From Beroe forskalii (lineage: Eukaryota; Ctenophora; Nuda; Beroida; Beroidae): 64,000 bases of DNA. The position numbers were made by a program, and so were the translations under genes. How positions within the stretch are numbered: the stretch's first letter is position 1; each line of letters begins with the position of its first letter. The notes under the pieces are model-generated. The model had not been told where the DNA came from, ran no database searches, and saw only the letters and a program-made list of their open reading frames with translations. The stretch spans positions 558,001 to 622,000 of the forward strand of contig WFMF01000009.1 of assembly GCA_011033025.1 (NCBI GenBank), given 5' to 3'. Positions 34,006 through 44,413 of the stretch are shown here, piece by piece.

Positions 34006-34583
34006 AATTCAATAAAATATTGTTGTAATGAAAATAAGTACAGTAAAGTAAGAATCCAATTCAATATTAATTATAGATTTAATATTTCGGGAGTGCTTTT
34101 CTATAATAAACTTGTGATCAAGGTATCAAGATTGATGCTTGAAGCTAAATATCCTGCCTCACATTGTTTATAAATTAATAGTAACAGGTACAATCTAAGC
34201 ATTTATGTTCATATTTATGTTCATATGTAATTGTGATTCCGTGATTTTCAGTTACAGTACATATGATCATGCCTACATTGAGTGTTATAGCATGCGATGG
34301 TGTGTAAATTTGTATCAAACTTTGTTTAGTGTTTGCATACTATATTTAGTGTTTGCATACACTAGGTAAATTTGCACACTATTACATATCTACAAAAGAA
34401 TAGGTAATTTAGGTTTGTTATCAATTAGGGAATGGTGATAACTACATTGATTTATTAATAGCAATTTTAAGGCGAGGCTGTGGGCATTGGATACTGCAGT
34501 AACTTCTGTTTCCATTATCAGATGTATGATAGGTACATCTTCAAAATTGCAGTAAAATCTATAAAAAGCAATTATGAGCCAAC
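34006..34583. other. non-coding, probable 3' side/intron of the minus-strand acidic gene
   Basis: AT-rich. 'TATATTTAGTGTTTGCATAC' words repeat near 34330-34365. No exon of the minus-strand gene could be identified here. Confidence 0.35.
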
Positions 34584-35450
34584 CTGAGTGTCTGTTAGAT
34601 TTGTTTCCAATATTTCCATATCTTCAACATTCATTGGTTCAGCATCATTTTTCTCTATCATCTCAGATTCCACAATTTCAGCTAGATTTTCTTCAGTCTC
34701 CATTGGAAGCTCAGCAGTTGTATTGATTTGTGACATATCTTCAGTTGAGGCTTCTTCCAAGATTCCTGATGGTTCATCCAAATCTTCATTTGGGGTATCT
34801 TGCACTTGTTGAACATTGGAAACTGATTGAATTAGATCACCTTCTTGACTATTACTGGTGTCTTTTTCTGCCATCATTGATAGAAATCCAGCACTTTCAT
34901 CAAAATTCTGTGCATCAAGTCCAATGTCTTCATTTGTATCTTCATTTGTATCTTCATTTGTATCTACATTTGTATCTACATTTGTATCTGTATTTATGAG
35001 GACTTCATTATTTCCTGTCACACTGATGTCAGCAACAGTGGCAGCAATTTGGGCTACAGCTTCAGGACCAACTTCTTCAGGATGCACAACTTTAGGACAT
35101 GCCTCATCAGATTTTTCCTCCTCAGGTTGGAATAGGTCAGGGCAAACTTTTTCAGGTTGTACTTCTTTCAGACAGATTTCATCAGGGTTTTTACTTTCAA
35201 CTTGTACCTCTTCAGGATGAATGACTTCATGGCACACCTCATCTTCTATTTTTTTGGAGCAAATTTCTTCAGGGCATACCTCTTCAGGTTGATCCTCATT
35301 AGGACAAACTTCCTCAGAGCATGCCTTCTCAGCTTGAGCTTCTTTGGGAGTAATTTCAGGATGAACTTCTTCAGCACACACTTCTTCTTCTGTGCTAGAA
35401 TCTTCTAAAACTTCTTCAGCAAATATCTGTTCAGGGGTTTCAGTTTCCAT
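34584..35450 (-). CDS. Glu-rich acidic repeat protein exon (hypothetical)
   Basis: A single open exon of about 289 codons begins METETPEQIFAEEV at 35450 and runs to a likely donor ACTCAG|GTTGGC at 34583; reading through would end four codons later at a stop. The protein is strongly acidic. Residues about 15-130 hold irregular 8-15-residue repeats of the type EEVCPEE / PEEVQ / KEVQPEKVC, each often with one cysteine. Around residues 155-175 a DTNVDTNEDTNED tetrapeptide run is encoded by a 12-bp tandem repeat (about 34930-34990). The C-terminal third is non-repetitive and acidic (TEDMSQINTTAELPMETEEN). No signal peptide or membrane segment is seen. Codon use is uniform and repeats are degenerate at DNA level, which favours a true coding exon over a simple satellite. 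Low-complexity acidic proteins cannot be assigned a function from sequence. Confidence 0.6.
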
Positions 35451-35786
35451 ACCTATTCAGCATTTCATTTTAAGTCAGGTAGAATGCTTTACATCATTGG
35501 TCAAAACTAAAAGCAGGAACCACCCAGAACTCACTGGCTTAGAATGACCCACCCCAACCCACCAAACCTACTGAATCCACCCAAAACCAGGGTGAGGGAA
35601 CAAAACACGCCAAGACAAACCCCTTTGATTTCCCCACCTCTTTGTATAGTGGGAGTAAGCTGAAAGTGAGCAAGGGCTAGCAAGAGCAAAGGAGGTGAGC
35701 CAGGATGCCGCCTGGCTCACCAGGATGCTGCATTTGCTTAATAACTCATGCGATGACCAGTATTGGAGTTACAGTTAGGGTCAGAG
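35451..35786. other. upstream region of the minus-strand acidic gene
   Basis: Possible 5' UTR/promoter region of the gene at 34584-35450. No TATA box is obvious. The words 'CCACCCC' and 'CACCAAAC' repeat near 35520-35640. Confidence 0.3.
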
Positions 35787-35986
35787 ATAAAAACCCTAAT
35801 CGTAACCCTATGTGTGTTTTAATAGAATTGAATTGATTTGAATCCTAACCATAACCAATTCAATTCAATTCAATTCAATTATAAGATTTTACAATTGAAT
35901 TGAATTGAATTGAATTGGTTATGGTTAGGATTCAAATCAATTCAATTCTATTAAAACACACATAGGGTTACAATTAGGGTTTTTAT
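35787..35986. other. 200-bp near-perfect palindrome (94-bp arms, ~12-nt loop)
   Basis: The left arm starts ATAAAAACCCTAATCGTAAC and ends in AATTCAATTCAATTCAATT. The right arm is its exact reverse complement but for one mismatch (CG/TG in the CCCTAATCGTAACCC word). The loop is about ATAAGATTTTAC. The arms contain CCCTAA-like words and an AATTC pentamer tandem. Confidence 0.95.
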
Positions 35987-36068
35987 AAAACATCCTCAGC
36001 AGAGTTGTTGTTGCCTGTATGATAATAGGTAAAGCACTTTCCTAGACATGCCTAACATGTTACACATA

Positions 36069-36183
36069 TGTGTGCAGACCGCTCAATTGACAGAGGCCTC
36101 AACTTTATATACAAATTACGTCAAAAGCACACAAATTCATGTGTCTTTATCGAGGCCTTTTTCAATCAAGTGATCTGCACACA
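36069..36183. mobile_element. 115-bp MITE, TGTGTGCAGACC termini
   Basis: TGTGTGCAGACCGCTCAATT...AGGCCTC at the left pairs with GAGGCCTTTTTCAATCAAG...TGATCTGCACACA at the right. The flanking 'ATGTGTG' words hinder calling a target duplication. A diverged relative is at 21804. Confidence 0.8.
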
Positions 36184-36869
36184 GATAGATATTACCTACT
36201 GAAATATTAAAAAGAATCAATTCAAATGTAGATTTTTCCAGTACAAAACTTGAAATCAACAAACCATTTTGAATATGCTGCTGAAGAGAGCAATTCTTGG
36301 GACCAAAAATCTATTATAACTTATGTTTCATTGAATCTGTAAAAGACTTTGTATACAAATTCATGATTGACAATAGGTGGTCAAAAGTAAAATGGAAGTG
36401 AATTGAAGTAATAATTGAGGTGAATTGAATTGAAAAATATCCTAGCAGAATCAATTCAATTCAATTATCAATTTATACAGCACAGAAATCAAATATCATA
36501 CATTTTATTTTAAGAAAGCACCAAAAATTCATAAGATTTATGCCTGCATAGGTGTATTGTGTGTATGCGCTGAGCAAAGCTAACATGAATATGTTGTAAT
36601 GTAATGTAATGTAAAGATTTTGCCATAAAGCAACTCAATTAGTCAGAAAATTCTTTCATCACACTTTATCATTTTAGCATGTACCCTAAACAAGGTACTC
36701 AAAATATTTAACTATAAGTATTGTTCATCTAAGTTGTTAAAAAACACCCATATATACAAAGATCCATATGCATAACAGTCTGCTATTCAAAACTTGACAG
36801 TATGTTGATGGCGTACTGTCATTAACTCTGTCACACAGTCTTCTTGACACTGTTTACAATTCCACTTCT
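36184..36869. other. non-coding; retroelement-like tail at 36545-36612
   Basis: 'GTATGCGCTGAGCAAAGC' followed by TTGTAATGTAATGTAATGTAA resembles the 3' end of non-LTR elements or SINEs that finish in short tandem repeats. The body cannot be traced. AATTGAATTGAA words occur near 36420-36470. Confidence 0.4.
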
Positions 36870-37984
36870 AGTCAAAGACCAAACCCCCAAAAAAGCTCAG
36901 TCGTTAGATTTCTTTGTTAAAAGCGTTTTCTCGACTGATTTCGTTAATTAAGACCATCAAAAACAAAATGGGCCTTGTTGCCAACGAAATTTTTGTTGGC
37001 AACAGGCCCAAATCGGCTTCACGCCCTTTTTTCTGTTATACGCTTGGCTGATTTTCTGTATCTCGGCCCAGGAAGGTCGTAGAGACTTCGTTTTTGGGTG
37101 CAAAAGAATCGCAAAAGGCCATGTTCTATACAATTCTTCCTGAATAAATGCCCTTAAATGCTCAGGAACAAAGTTATTGGCGAAAAACTAATTTTTTGGT
37201 CATTCGCAAGAAATGGCGGATGCAATTTTTGTATCTTGGCCCAGGAAGGTCGTAGAGACTTCGTTATGGGCGCAAAAGAATGGCAAAGGTCATGTTTCTA
37301 TACAATTCTTTCTAGATATATACCCCATAGTGCTCAGGAACAAAGTTATGGGCCGAGAACCACTTGTTCAGTGAAGCGCAATACACAGTTCAGAGGCAAT
37401 TTTTGTATCTCGGCCCAGGAAGGTCGTAGAGACTTCGTTTGGGCGCAAAGAATTGCAAAGGCCATGTTTTTATGCAATTCTTCCTGAATATATGCCCTTA
37501 AATGCTCAGGAACAAAATAATTGGCGAAAAAAACTATTTTTTTGGTCATTCGCAAGACATAACGGATGTAATTTTTGTATCTCGGCCCAGGAAGGTCATT
37601 AGAAACTTCGTTTTGGGAGCAAAAGAATCGCAAAGGTCATGTTTCTATACAATTCTTTCTGGATATATGCCCCATAGTGCTCAGGAACAAAGTTATGGGC
37701 CATAAATTGATTTTCAGTCATTTGCCAGACATGGCAAAGGCAGTTCTAGTATTAGTATCTCAGCCCAGGAAGTTCGTGAGAGTCTTCGTTTTGAAGCAGT
37801 AATGGCTATGTTTTTATAGGACTTGTTATTAATAAACATATTATGGCATACAATACACACCGGAAAAGAGCTATGGCAATACACTGATTTCGGTCTTTCT
37901 AAGACATGGCGGATGCAATTCGTGTATTTCGGTATCATAACTTCGACCCCAGATAGTTAAGTAGATGCTTCGTTTGGGCCTTAA

Positions 37985-38410
37985 AGAATAGAAGAATAGC
38001 TTAGTCTTAGTAAAACGGCCAGGGTTGGTTTAATCAACCAGGCGGTGGCAACCATGCTGAGCATGGAGACTATCCCTAGTACACTAGGCGAAGGGTGTGA
38101 ACTCCTGGGTGGTTTTTAGGCCACCCGAGTGCGAGGATATTCTGAGCTGAGGCAGCCAGTCTGTCCAGGACCTCTCTGAACCGGCAAGCTGCCAACGCCC
38201 ATGGCATCAATCAGACTGTAAAGCAAGAGGCTTGCTGCTGCAGATTAAGTCAGAGATCTGCCGACAGTGGCTATGTACCACCTCTGACCCAGCCAGACTG
38301 TGTAAATAATATTCCCATTGATTGGGATTTAACTGGGCTCAATGGGCAAAGCCCAGTTCCAGGGTGCAGCCTGGAACAGAAGGAAGGAACAAGAATAGCA
38401 ATGGTCATTT
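37985..38410 (+). mobile_element. SINE-like or retroelement 5' block inside the foldback element (tentative)
   Basis: A GC-balanced 400-bp block, different in composition from the AT-rich arms, begins near CCAGGGTTGGTTTAATCAAC and includes GGTGTGAACTCCTGGG, a loose polymerase III B-box-like word. No A box at proper distance is convincing and no tail is evident. It could equally be the 5' region of a LINE. Confidence 0.3.
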
Positions 38411-39531
38411 TCATTATATACAACAAGCCCTAAATTACATGCTCTAAATTTACATGTGTCAGCGTTACCCTTCAAGTTCAATTGAAAGACCATTGATGGT
38501 TTGATTACGGGCCTGCCACCCGTACTAACTTACTAAGGGCGAGGACTTCATCTCGAGTCTATGCAGCCTGGCAAGTCACTCAGGCGAGCAAACTTTTTGA
38601 AACAGGCAGGAGCAATAAATAGAAGCTGCCCATTACAATTTATTTTAATCCTTATATTCCTGTCATTGGCTGTTAAGTGTTACAGCTGTTTGAATGGACG
38701 TAAAATCTTCAAATAAAATGAAATCAAAACTTTGCGAACTTCTTTTTTAGTCCCATAACTCTGTACATGAGTATTCTAAAGCATATGATTATTGACAAGT
38801 CACACATAAACACGACCATTACATGGAGAAAGTCTCAAACATCAAAATTTACCAGAGGCATCCCTGCAGCTGCAACGCCAATGCCGTAAGTGGTTTCCGG
38901 TGACCCATAAGCTGGCAGTACCCCTCTGGGGCATGGTTAGTAGTTACCCCTACTTTACAATAGAATGCAATGACTGTAACCATAACAATATCCCCCAGAA
39001 ACACACTTAACCAGACCCCTTACCCCTAACCCTGACCTAGGTACTAACTATAACCCTTATCTATGGCCTAGATGCCCTCTTAACTTCTTAAATTTAAACC
39101 CTGGCTCATATAAAGATATAACTTAATAACAATTACCGGTACCCTAACTACAGCCCAACCCTAATCCCTCGCCCCTAAGGGTTAGTAAAGAGGTCAGGTT
39201 GTGGGGTTTTGACTAGCATTAGAATTTAAGGCGTGAGGACTCCGATTATGGGCGACAATCAGGGCTTGAATTATGGTTATAGCCATAGGGCTGCGATTAT
39301 TGTTGGAATGTTGAGGTTCAGGGTTGGAATTTGGGGTTTGGCTTACCGGCTTAGGTTTACGGTAAGGTGGTAGGGTCATGGTTAAAGTTAAATAAGAGGT
39401 AAGTGGTGACTGGTGAGGGGTTGAAGGTAGGGATTTTTTAATTGTTGCAGTAAGGGCTTTAGGCCTTAATAAGGGTATGTATTAGGTCACGAGATAGGGT
39501 CAGGCCTAAAATTAAAGTTAGAGTTCCTGGG
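38411..39531. other. central spacer of the foldback element
   Basis: No gene. The stretch 38920-39500 contains many CCCTAAC / CCCCTTACCCCTAACC words then the complementary TTAGGGTT style, giving a loosely mirrored spacer. Confidence 0.4.
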
Positions 39532-40543
39532 CTAAGATACAAGAACTGCCTTTGCCATGTCTTGCAAATGACCAAAACAGTTTTTGCCCATAACTCCGTT
39601 CCTGAGCATCTTAGGGCATTTGTCTATTCGACAACTAACAAGTCGTATATAAACATGGTCATTGCGATTCACTTGCACCAAAAACGAAGCCTCTACCAGT
39701 CTACCACCTTCCTGGGCCGAGATACAACAATTGCGTCTGCTATGTCTGGCAAATGAATGAAAATCAATTAATGGCCCATAACTTTGTTCCTGAGCACTAT
39801 GGGGCATATATCCGGAAAGAATTATATAGAAACATGACCTTTGCGATTCTTTTGCTCCCAAAACGAAGTTTCTACGACCTTCTAGGCCGAGATACAAAAT
39901 TGCATCCGTTATGTCTTGCGAATGACCAAAAAGTTAGTTTTTCGCCAATTACTTTGTTCCTGAGCATTTAAGGGCATATATTCAGGAAGAATTGTATAAA
40001 AACATGGCCTTTGCAATTCTTTTGCGCCCAAAACGATGTCTCTACGACCTTCCTGGGCCGAGATACAAAAATTGCCTCAGAACTGTGTATTGCGCTTCAC
40101 TGAACAAGTGGTTCTCGGCCCATAACTTTGTTCCTGAGCACTATGGGGCATATATCCAGAAAGAATTGTTAGAAACATGACCTTTGCGATTCTTTTGCGC
40201 CCAAAACGAAGTCTCTACGACCTTCCTGGGCCGAGATACAAAATTGCATCCGCCATGTCTTAGAATGACCAAAAATTAGTTTTTTCGCCAATAACTTTGT
40301 TCCTGAGCATTTAAGGGCATTTATTCAGGAAGAATTGTATAGAAACGTGGCCTTTGCGATTCTTTTGCACCCAAAACGAAGTCTCTACGACCTTCCTGGG
40401 CCGAGATACAGAAATCAATGAAAAAAGGGCGTGGCCGATTTGGGCCTGTTGCCAACAAAAATTTCGTTGGCAACAAGTTCCATTTTGTTTTTGATGGTCT
40501 TAATTACCGAAATCAGTCGAGAAAACGCTTTTAACAAAGAAAT

Positions 40544-41543
40544 CTAACGGATGGAGGTTTGGTCTCTGACTATTCTGATGAAATGTCGCTTGTTAGGCTC
40601 ATCAGCCTTCTTCCTCTTCAACTCTGCAACAAGATTCCTGTGTGCAAGCCTCTGATCGTGGGACCTGTCGGGAGACAGGAAAACACTCTTATACTTGTCC
40701 TTCTCATTGAGTAGGGGAGATTTAGCAATGACCTTTGAAACAATCAAGGAACTGGTCAAGGCAACCTTGACAGGGCGTGGTCTACTGTCCTTAGCCTTGC
40801 CCACTCTAAACACCTCCATCTTAGGTTTTTCTCCAATTACTTCCATGATGCTACATATCTTCTCATTGAGGTCCTCCTTGTCCTCCTCTGCCAGACCAAA
40901 TACCATGATGTTTCGGCTCCTGTCCTCCTCCTCTACAACTTTCTTAACAACAGACACAATGCTGGCTGGTGTCACTGATGTCTGCTCCTGCAGTCCTGAC
41001 TTCACAACGGAGCTGTAGCTCTTGAACTCCTCTTTGACTGTTTCCTGGACAGATGACTTCACACATGATGTTACTGCACACAACTCTGAACTCTTTATCT
41101 TTAAACTCCAGCAACTGCTTCTGAAGCTTGAAATATTCAATAACAATATTCAGTAACTGAATCAAAATTGTGGGTCACATGAGCAAGCAAGCATTATTTA
41201 ATGTGTCAAGTATATATGTCTGTTCAGGTTTTCATTAATGCAACAGCTATTGACAATGAAATTTCAAATTTAAAACAAATGATCCATTGCTAGATTATAG
41301 CCTATTATTTCATTGAGACTGAATGACCAAGAAAATCACCTATTACCAAATATAAAATTATGATGCTAATATATCCAATTTGTAAATGGGACCTAAAGCC
41401 CTGAAGAATATGGAATATAAATTTCTAAACTGAAGCTGTACCACATTCTCCTGAGACTCAATAAGCTTCCTTTGCAGCACAACCATCTCATCAGAGATTT
41501 GGCTGAAGGGAGAAGTCTTCAGTGACTCATCATGCTTTAGCAA
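40544..41543 (-). pseudogene. non-LTR retrotransposon ORF1-like remnant, interrupted
   Basis: The minus strand encodes, from 41543 to 41430, a coiled-coil-like stretch (SDEMVVLQRKLIESQEN, then VVQLQ). After a 301-bp interruption flanked by an exact 8-bp repeat it continues as KQLLEFKDKE. After a frame change, a 130-residue RRM-like domain follows (RNIMVFGLAEEDKEDLNEK... ending HFIRIVRDQTS). Coiled coil plus RRM-like domain with an 'R-x-I-V-x-G-L' start is typical of ORF1-type proteins linked to endonuclease/reverse-transcriptase ORFs in invertebrate LINEs. No ORF2 follows: the 36.87-40.57 kb foldback element abuts the C-terminus. Frame changes and insertion mark it as dead. An alternative is a host gene that has adopted such an ORF with a real intron (a GT-AG choice joining ENV to LQKQ exists). 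Confidence 0.6.
41129..41437. repeat. 301-bp insert bounded by 8-bp direct repeat CTGAAGCT
   Basis: CTGAAGCT occurs at 41121-41128 and 41430-41437. Removing one copy plus the intervening DNA joins ORF1 coding exactly (VVQLQ to KQLLEF). The insert is AT-rich with no terminal inverted repeat or coding content. An 8-bp duplication fits several DNA transposon classes; see the findings. Confidence 0.55.
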
Positions 41544-41689
41544 TAGATAGTTTATCGCAATAGCAGAATAAATTTAAAAATCAATTATATCATCTGAGGA
41601 GCAAAGGATTGAAAAAGTGCAACAAAATTGATAAAATTCTTGAGCACTCTCAATGAACCAAGTGGTTAAAAATCCCTTGCTATGCGCGG

Positions 41690-42340
41690 CTTGCGTCAAC
41701 GGGTCAGACATCGTCTGACAAAATTAAAAGACATAACAAATTCAGAAATAAGGCTTCGTAAGATGGAGTATTGCGCCTGTTTGTCCGACGCAATGCAAGG
41801 CCAGGGGTGACTTGCCCTACCCAGGATCCTGGTTACGCGCACGGTTAGGGGAAGGGGTGACAAGCGCGCAGCGCGCGCGAGATCAGAGATGTTCCACATT
41901 TGGCTTGGCATGGCAGACGCGACGTTGTCGAATTATGCCGATGTCTGACCTTTTTGCTTTTGCAGTTCGCGTTCGGCTTGCTAAACACGTATATCCCTGT
42001 CTGCGTTGCGCGGCGCGCTTCCTCAGATGCGCGCGTGAACAAAAAACAGGCAGGCAACGTCGCGTCCCGTCCGTCGAATTGTTTTATGCTCTTTAACTGC
42101 AACGTGACAGCTGACAACATCTAAAAAACTCCTCTTTTCACTTTTGAGGAGTGAAACGACTGCGCGCGCCGCGCGCAAAAGAGGGCTCTGGTTAGAGTAA
42201 TAGCACTGTAGTCGAGCGAATGCTTTTGAAAATTGAATCAATCGACACCTGGGTTAACCCATTGTGGGGAAGATTCCCCTAACCAGGGGCGTGAAACCAG
42301 GGCGTGAAACCAAGGCGCTGGTTAGGGCAATGGGGAAGGT
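41690..42340. mobile_element. GC/CpG-rich MITE cluster
   Basis: It shares 'ACACGTATATCCCTGT', GCGTTGCGCGGCGCGC, 'CCTGGTTACGCGCACGG' and 'CCCCTAACCAGGGG' with elements at 13094 and 15640-17520. It also contains the hairpin AACTCCTC...GAGGAGT near 42127. Several overlapping open frames exist on both strands, none protein-like. Boundaries are approximate. Confidence 0.6.
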
Positions 42341-42519
42341 CTCAAGGTCATGTATATAGTACTGTTATATTAAATTAATTTATGACCGAATATTGAAAAT
42401 GTTTGAATCCAATTTCTTATCTTTAGAGATGTATGGGTACAAAAAACCAACATAATAAAGTGCTGAAAATCGATTTTGTAATTCAAGGATTGACATAAGA
42501 GGCGGAAGAGACTAAATGT

Positions 42520-42625
42520 GAATCATCAGTGGTTACCCTACAGTTGTAAGGTCTCCCTGCCATCTGTGATGTACGTGTCCCATCAGCAGGTGACAAAGGG
42601 AAACGGAGGGGTTTAGGCCCACGCC
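42520..42625 (+). repeat. relative of alternative exon 5b of the peptide gene
   Basis: GAATCATCAGTGGTTACCCT...TTGTAAGGT, CATCTGTGATGT, CCCATCAGCAG|GTGACAAAG and GGAAACGGAGGGGTTTAGGC parallel 52078-52215, which contains exon 5b. In the equivalent frame it would encode KGKRRGLGPRPTF, also basic, but without the nearby stop. It is either a relic paralogous exon or evidence that exon 5b came from a dispersed repeat. Confidence 0.55.
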
Positions 42626-42893
42626 CCACATTCATTGATCATTTCAGTGAAACACAAAAATTCTCAAATATGAAATCAAGCCCAAACACTTTGCTCCATT
42701 ATTCAACTGTCAGTTTCGAAATAAAATATCTCTTCTTCAGGACTACAAAGATGACTATCTGTTCTATAAAGAAGATCTTCTTCAGTAACTCCACAAAGTG
42801 TGACACAACATTCCCAGTTAGTTAATTTAATATTTTGAAAATAAAAATAAATATAAATTGCAGTAGTTGCTGCCATATTGAAAAACTTCTTAT

Positions 42894-43123
42894 TTGTTTA
42901 CTGTAAAATTGCTTTTTATCAATGCTACTATGGAATGGGCACGGGAGTGAAATGGTGCTAAATAATTGTTAGCATTTCATATTGATCAATTGGGTATGAG
43001 ATTAGAGATGGTTTAATACCATTATAATTACTTTTACTTATACTGTTATATGGTGGGTTAAAGTTGTTTTTTGTGGAAGCAGCCCCAATTTGGTTAAACA
43101 AAAGAAAAGATACTTTCAAAGAT
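42894..43123 (+). repeat. direct duplication copy 1 (230 bp)
   Basis: From TTGTTTACTGTAAAATTGCT to AGATACTTTCAAAGAT, this is nearly identical to 44191-44413 with a few short indels. The two copies bracket a 1.07-kb unrelated insert. Confidence 0.93.
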
Positions 43124-44190
43124 GTTGGGGTCCTTGGGAGGATATTGCGCAGCATGTTCTCTTATAAGGTGGTCTTGTCTCTGGCACTTCTTGTGCCACG
43201 AGGCAGCCAGCTAAGTCCTGTTCCACCCTCCGGCTTACTTCGCTCTGCCAGGTGCACCCCGGGTCACGCTAAGGTTCAGGTAGCACAGAGCTGACTCTCA
43301 TCCAGCTCTGTGTCCATATCATCCCACTTCTCTATCCCCCCCTGTTTTCACCCTCCTCACCTTACTTCACACCACGCAGCCCTTTCCTTGGCTCTCTTCT
43401 TCCTTCCCTCGTAACCCCCTTCTTCCCCAGTTGCCTTGAATCCCTTTTCTTGCTTGCAGTTCTGCTACTTTCCTCCTCTCTTCCCCCTTCAGGCATCTCC
43501 CAGAGACTGGTGATCTGACACGCAGATTAACACAAGGTATACTATGAGTCACAACTCCACTTTGATCGCAAACAGATGCAAACGAACACACCCAGATCCC
43601 ACCAATTACACCTATTCAAATCATTTTCGAGCTTATCAAGAGCACAGCGCATGAGCATGCAGTGCACAATGCACATGCTGCATGCAGCTTATCAGTTATG
43701 TTGTTACCATAAAAGTCTCAACGACCAACCCTTTCAGGAAACCTTTCAGCAACTCTTTCAGGACTACTCCCTAGGTACAATCAATCATGTCCCCTGTGCA
43801 GTGTGCAGGCCTCCCTGTACGGCTGTGCATAGGCACTAGCCAATGGAGAACCTGTGCGCAGCACTAAGTTTTTGAGGGCATTGTTGCAGCAGTTGGAGCA
43901 CGTGGAACTACCAGAACACTGGATCCAGTCTAGTTATAGAGACCCCACGTCCTACCTGGTTTCACTAGACAGGGCCGACTGCAGTCATCACAATCATATC
44001 TCTGCACTAGAGCTATGCTAATGCAGAGACGTACTCACTGGAGTACTAAATATGATTACTGCTCGCATACCACCAAGGAACCATGTCGGCCAATGTTTCT
44101 GGAAGGGTATGGTCGGGCATATATGTCCTGTGTGTTGGGGGCACTACGGGGGCTTTAGTAAGCCTTCCGTCAACTATCTATCTATCTATC
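43124..44190 (+). mobile_element. 1.07-kb insert with (CTAT)n tail
   Basis: This GC-balanced sequence separates the two 230-bp copies and ends in CTATCTATCTATCTATC directly before copy 2. A short tandem 3' tail is typical of several non-LTR elements and SINEs. Its start (GTTGGGGTCCTTGGGAGGAT) shows no terminal repeat. No reverse transcriptase motif is visible; the family is unknown. Confidence 0.5.
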
Positions 44191-44413
44191 TTGTTTACTG
44201 TAAAATTGCTTTTTATCAATGCTACTATGGAATGGGCACGGGAGTGAAATGGTGCTAAATAATTGTTAGCATTTCATATTGATCAATTGGGTATGAGATT
44301 AGAGATATGACCATTATAATTACTTTTACTTATACTGTTATATGGTGGTTAAAGTTGTTTTTGTGGAATTATACCAATTTGGTTAAACAAAAGAAAAGAT
44401 ACTTTCAAAGATC
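44191..44413 (+). repeat. direct duplication copy 2 (223 bp)
   Basis: Counterpart of 42894-43123; lacks GGTTTAAT-type and GCAGCC-type small segments. To its right the sequence continues into the LINE-like remnant, so copy 2 probably marks the original locus and copy 1 the duplicated left part, or vice versa. Confidence 0.93.

Larger units (their letters stand above)
36870..40571. mobile_element. 3.7-kb long-terminal-inverted-repeat (foldback) element
   Basis: The left arm from AGTCAAAGACCAAACC (36870) and the right arm ending GGTTTGGTCTCTGACT (40571) are inverted copies. They match, with small indels, for roughly 1 kb each (about 36870-37960 and 39535-40571). Outer 200 bp include TTAGATTTCTTTGTTAAAAG and TTGTTGCCAACGAAATTTTT. 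Inside each arm a unit of about 165-180 bp, led by TATCTCGGCCCAGGAAGGTC, repeats about six times. The ~1.5-kb centre has no transposase frame; it holds a SINE-like block. No clear target-site duplication was found. A degraded relative is at 26705. Confidence 0.85.

Noticed and set aside
34588-35408. Plus-strand frames of 74-120 codons opposite the acidic gene
   Set aside because: Ser/Leu-rich complements of the Glu-rich minus-strand coding exon; classic shadow frames.
38095-38130. tRNA-like B box (GGTGTGAACTCCTGGG) suggesting a tRNA gene
   Set aside because: No cloverleaf can be drawn and the A box is missing; at most a degenerate SINE.
41812-42241. Cluster of overlapping frames of 70-94 codons on both strands
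   Set aside because: CpG-rich MITE sequence shared with 13094 and 17280-17520; frames are shadows of GC richness.
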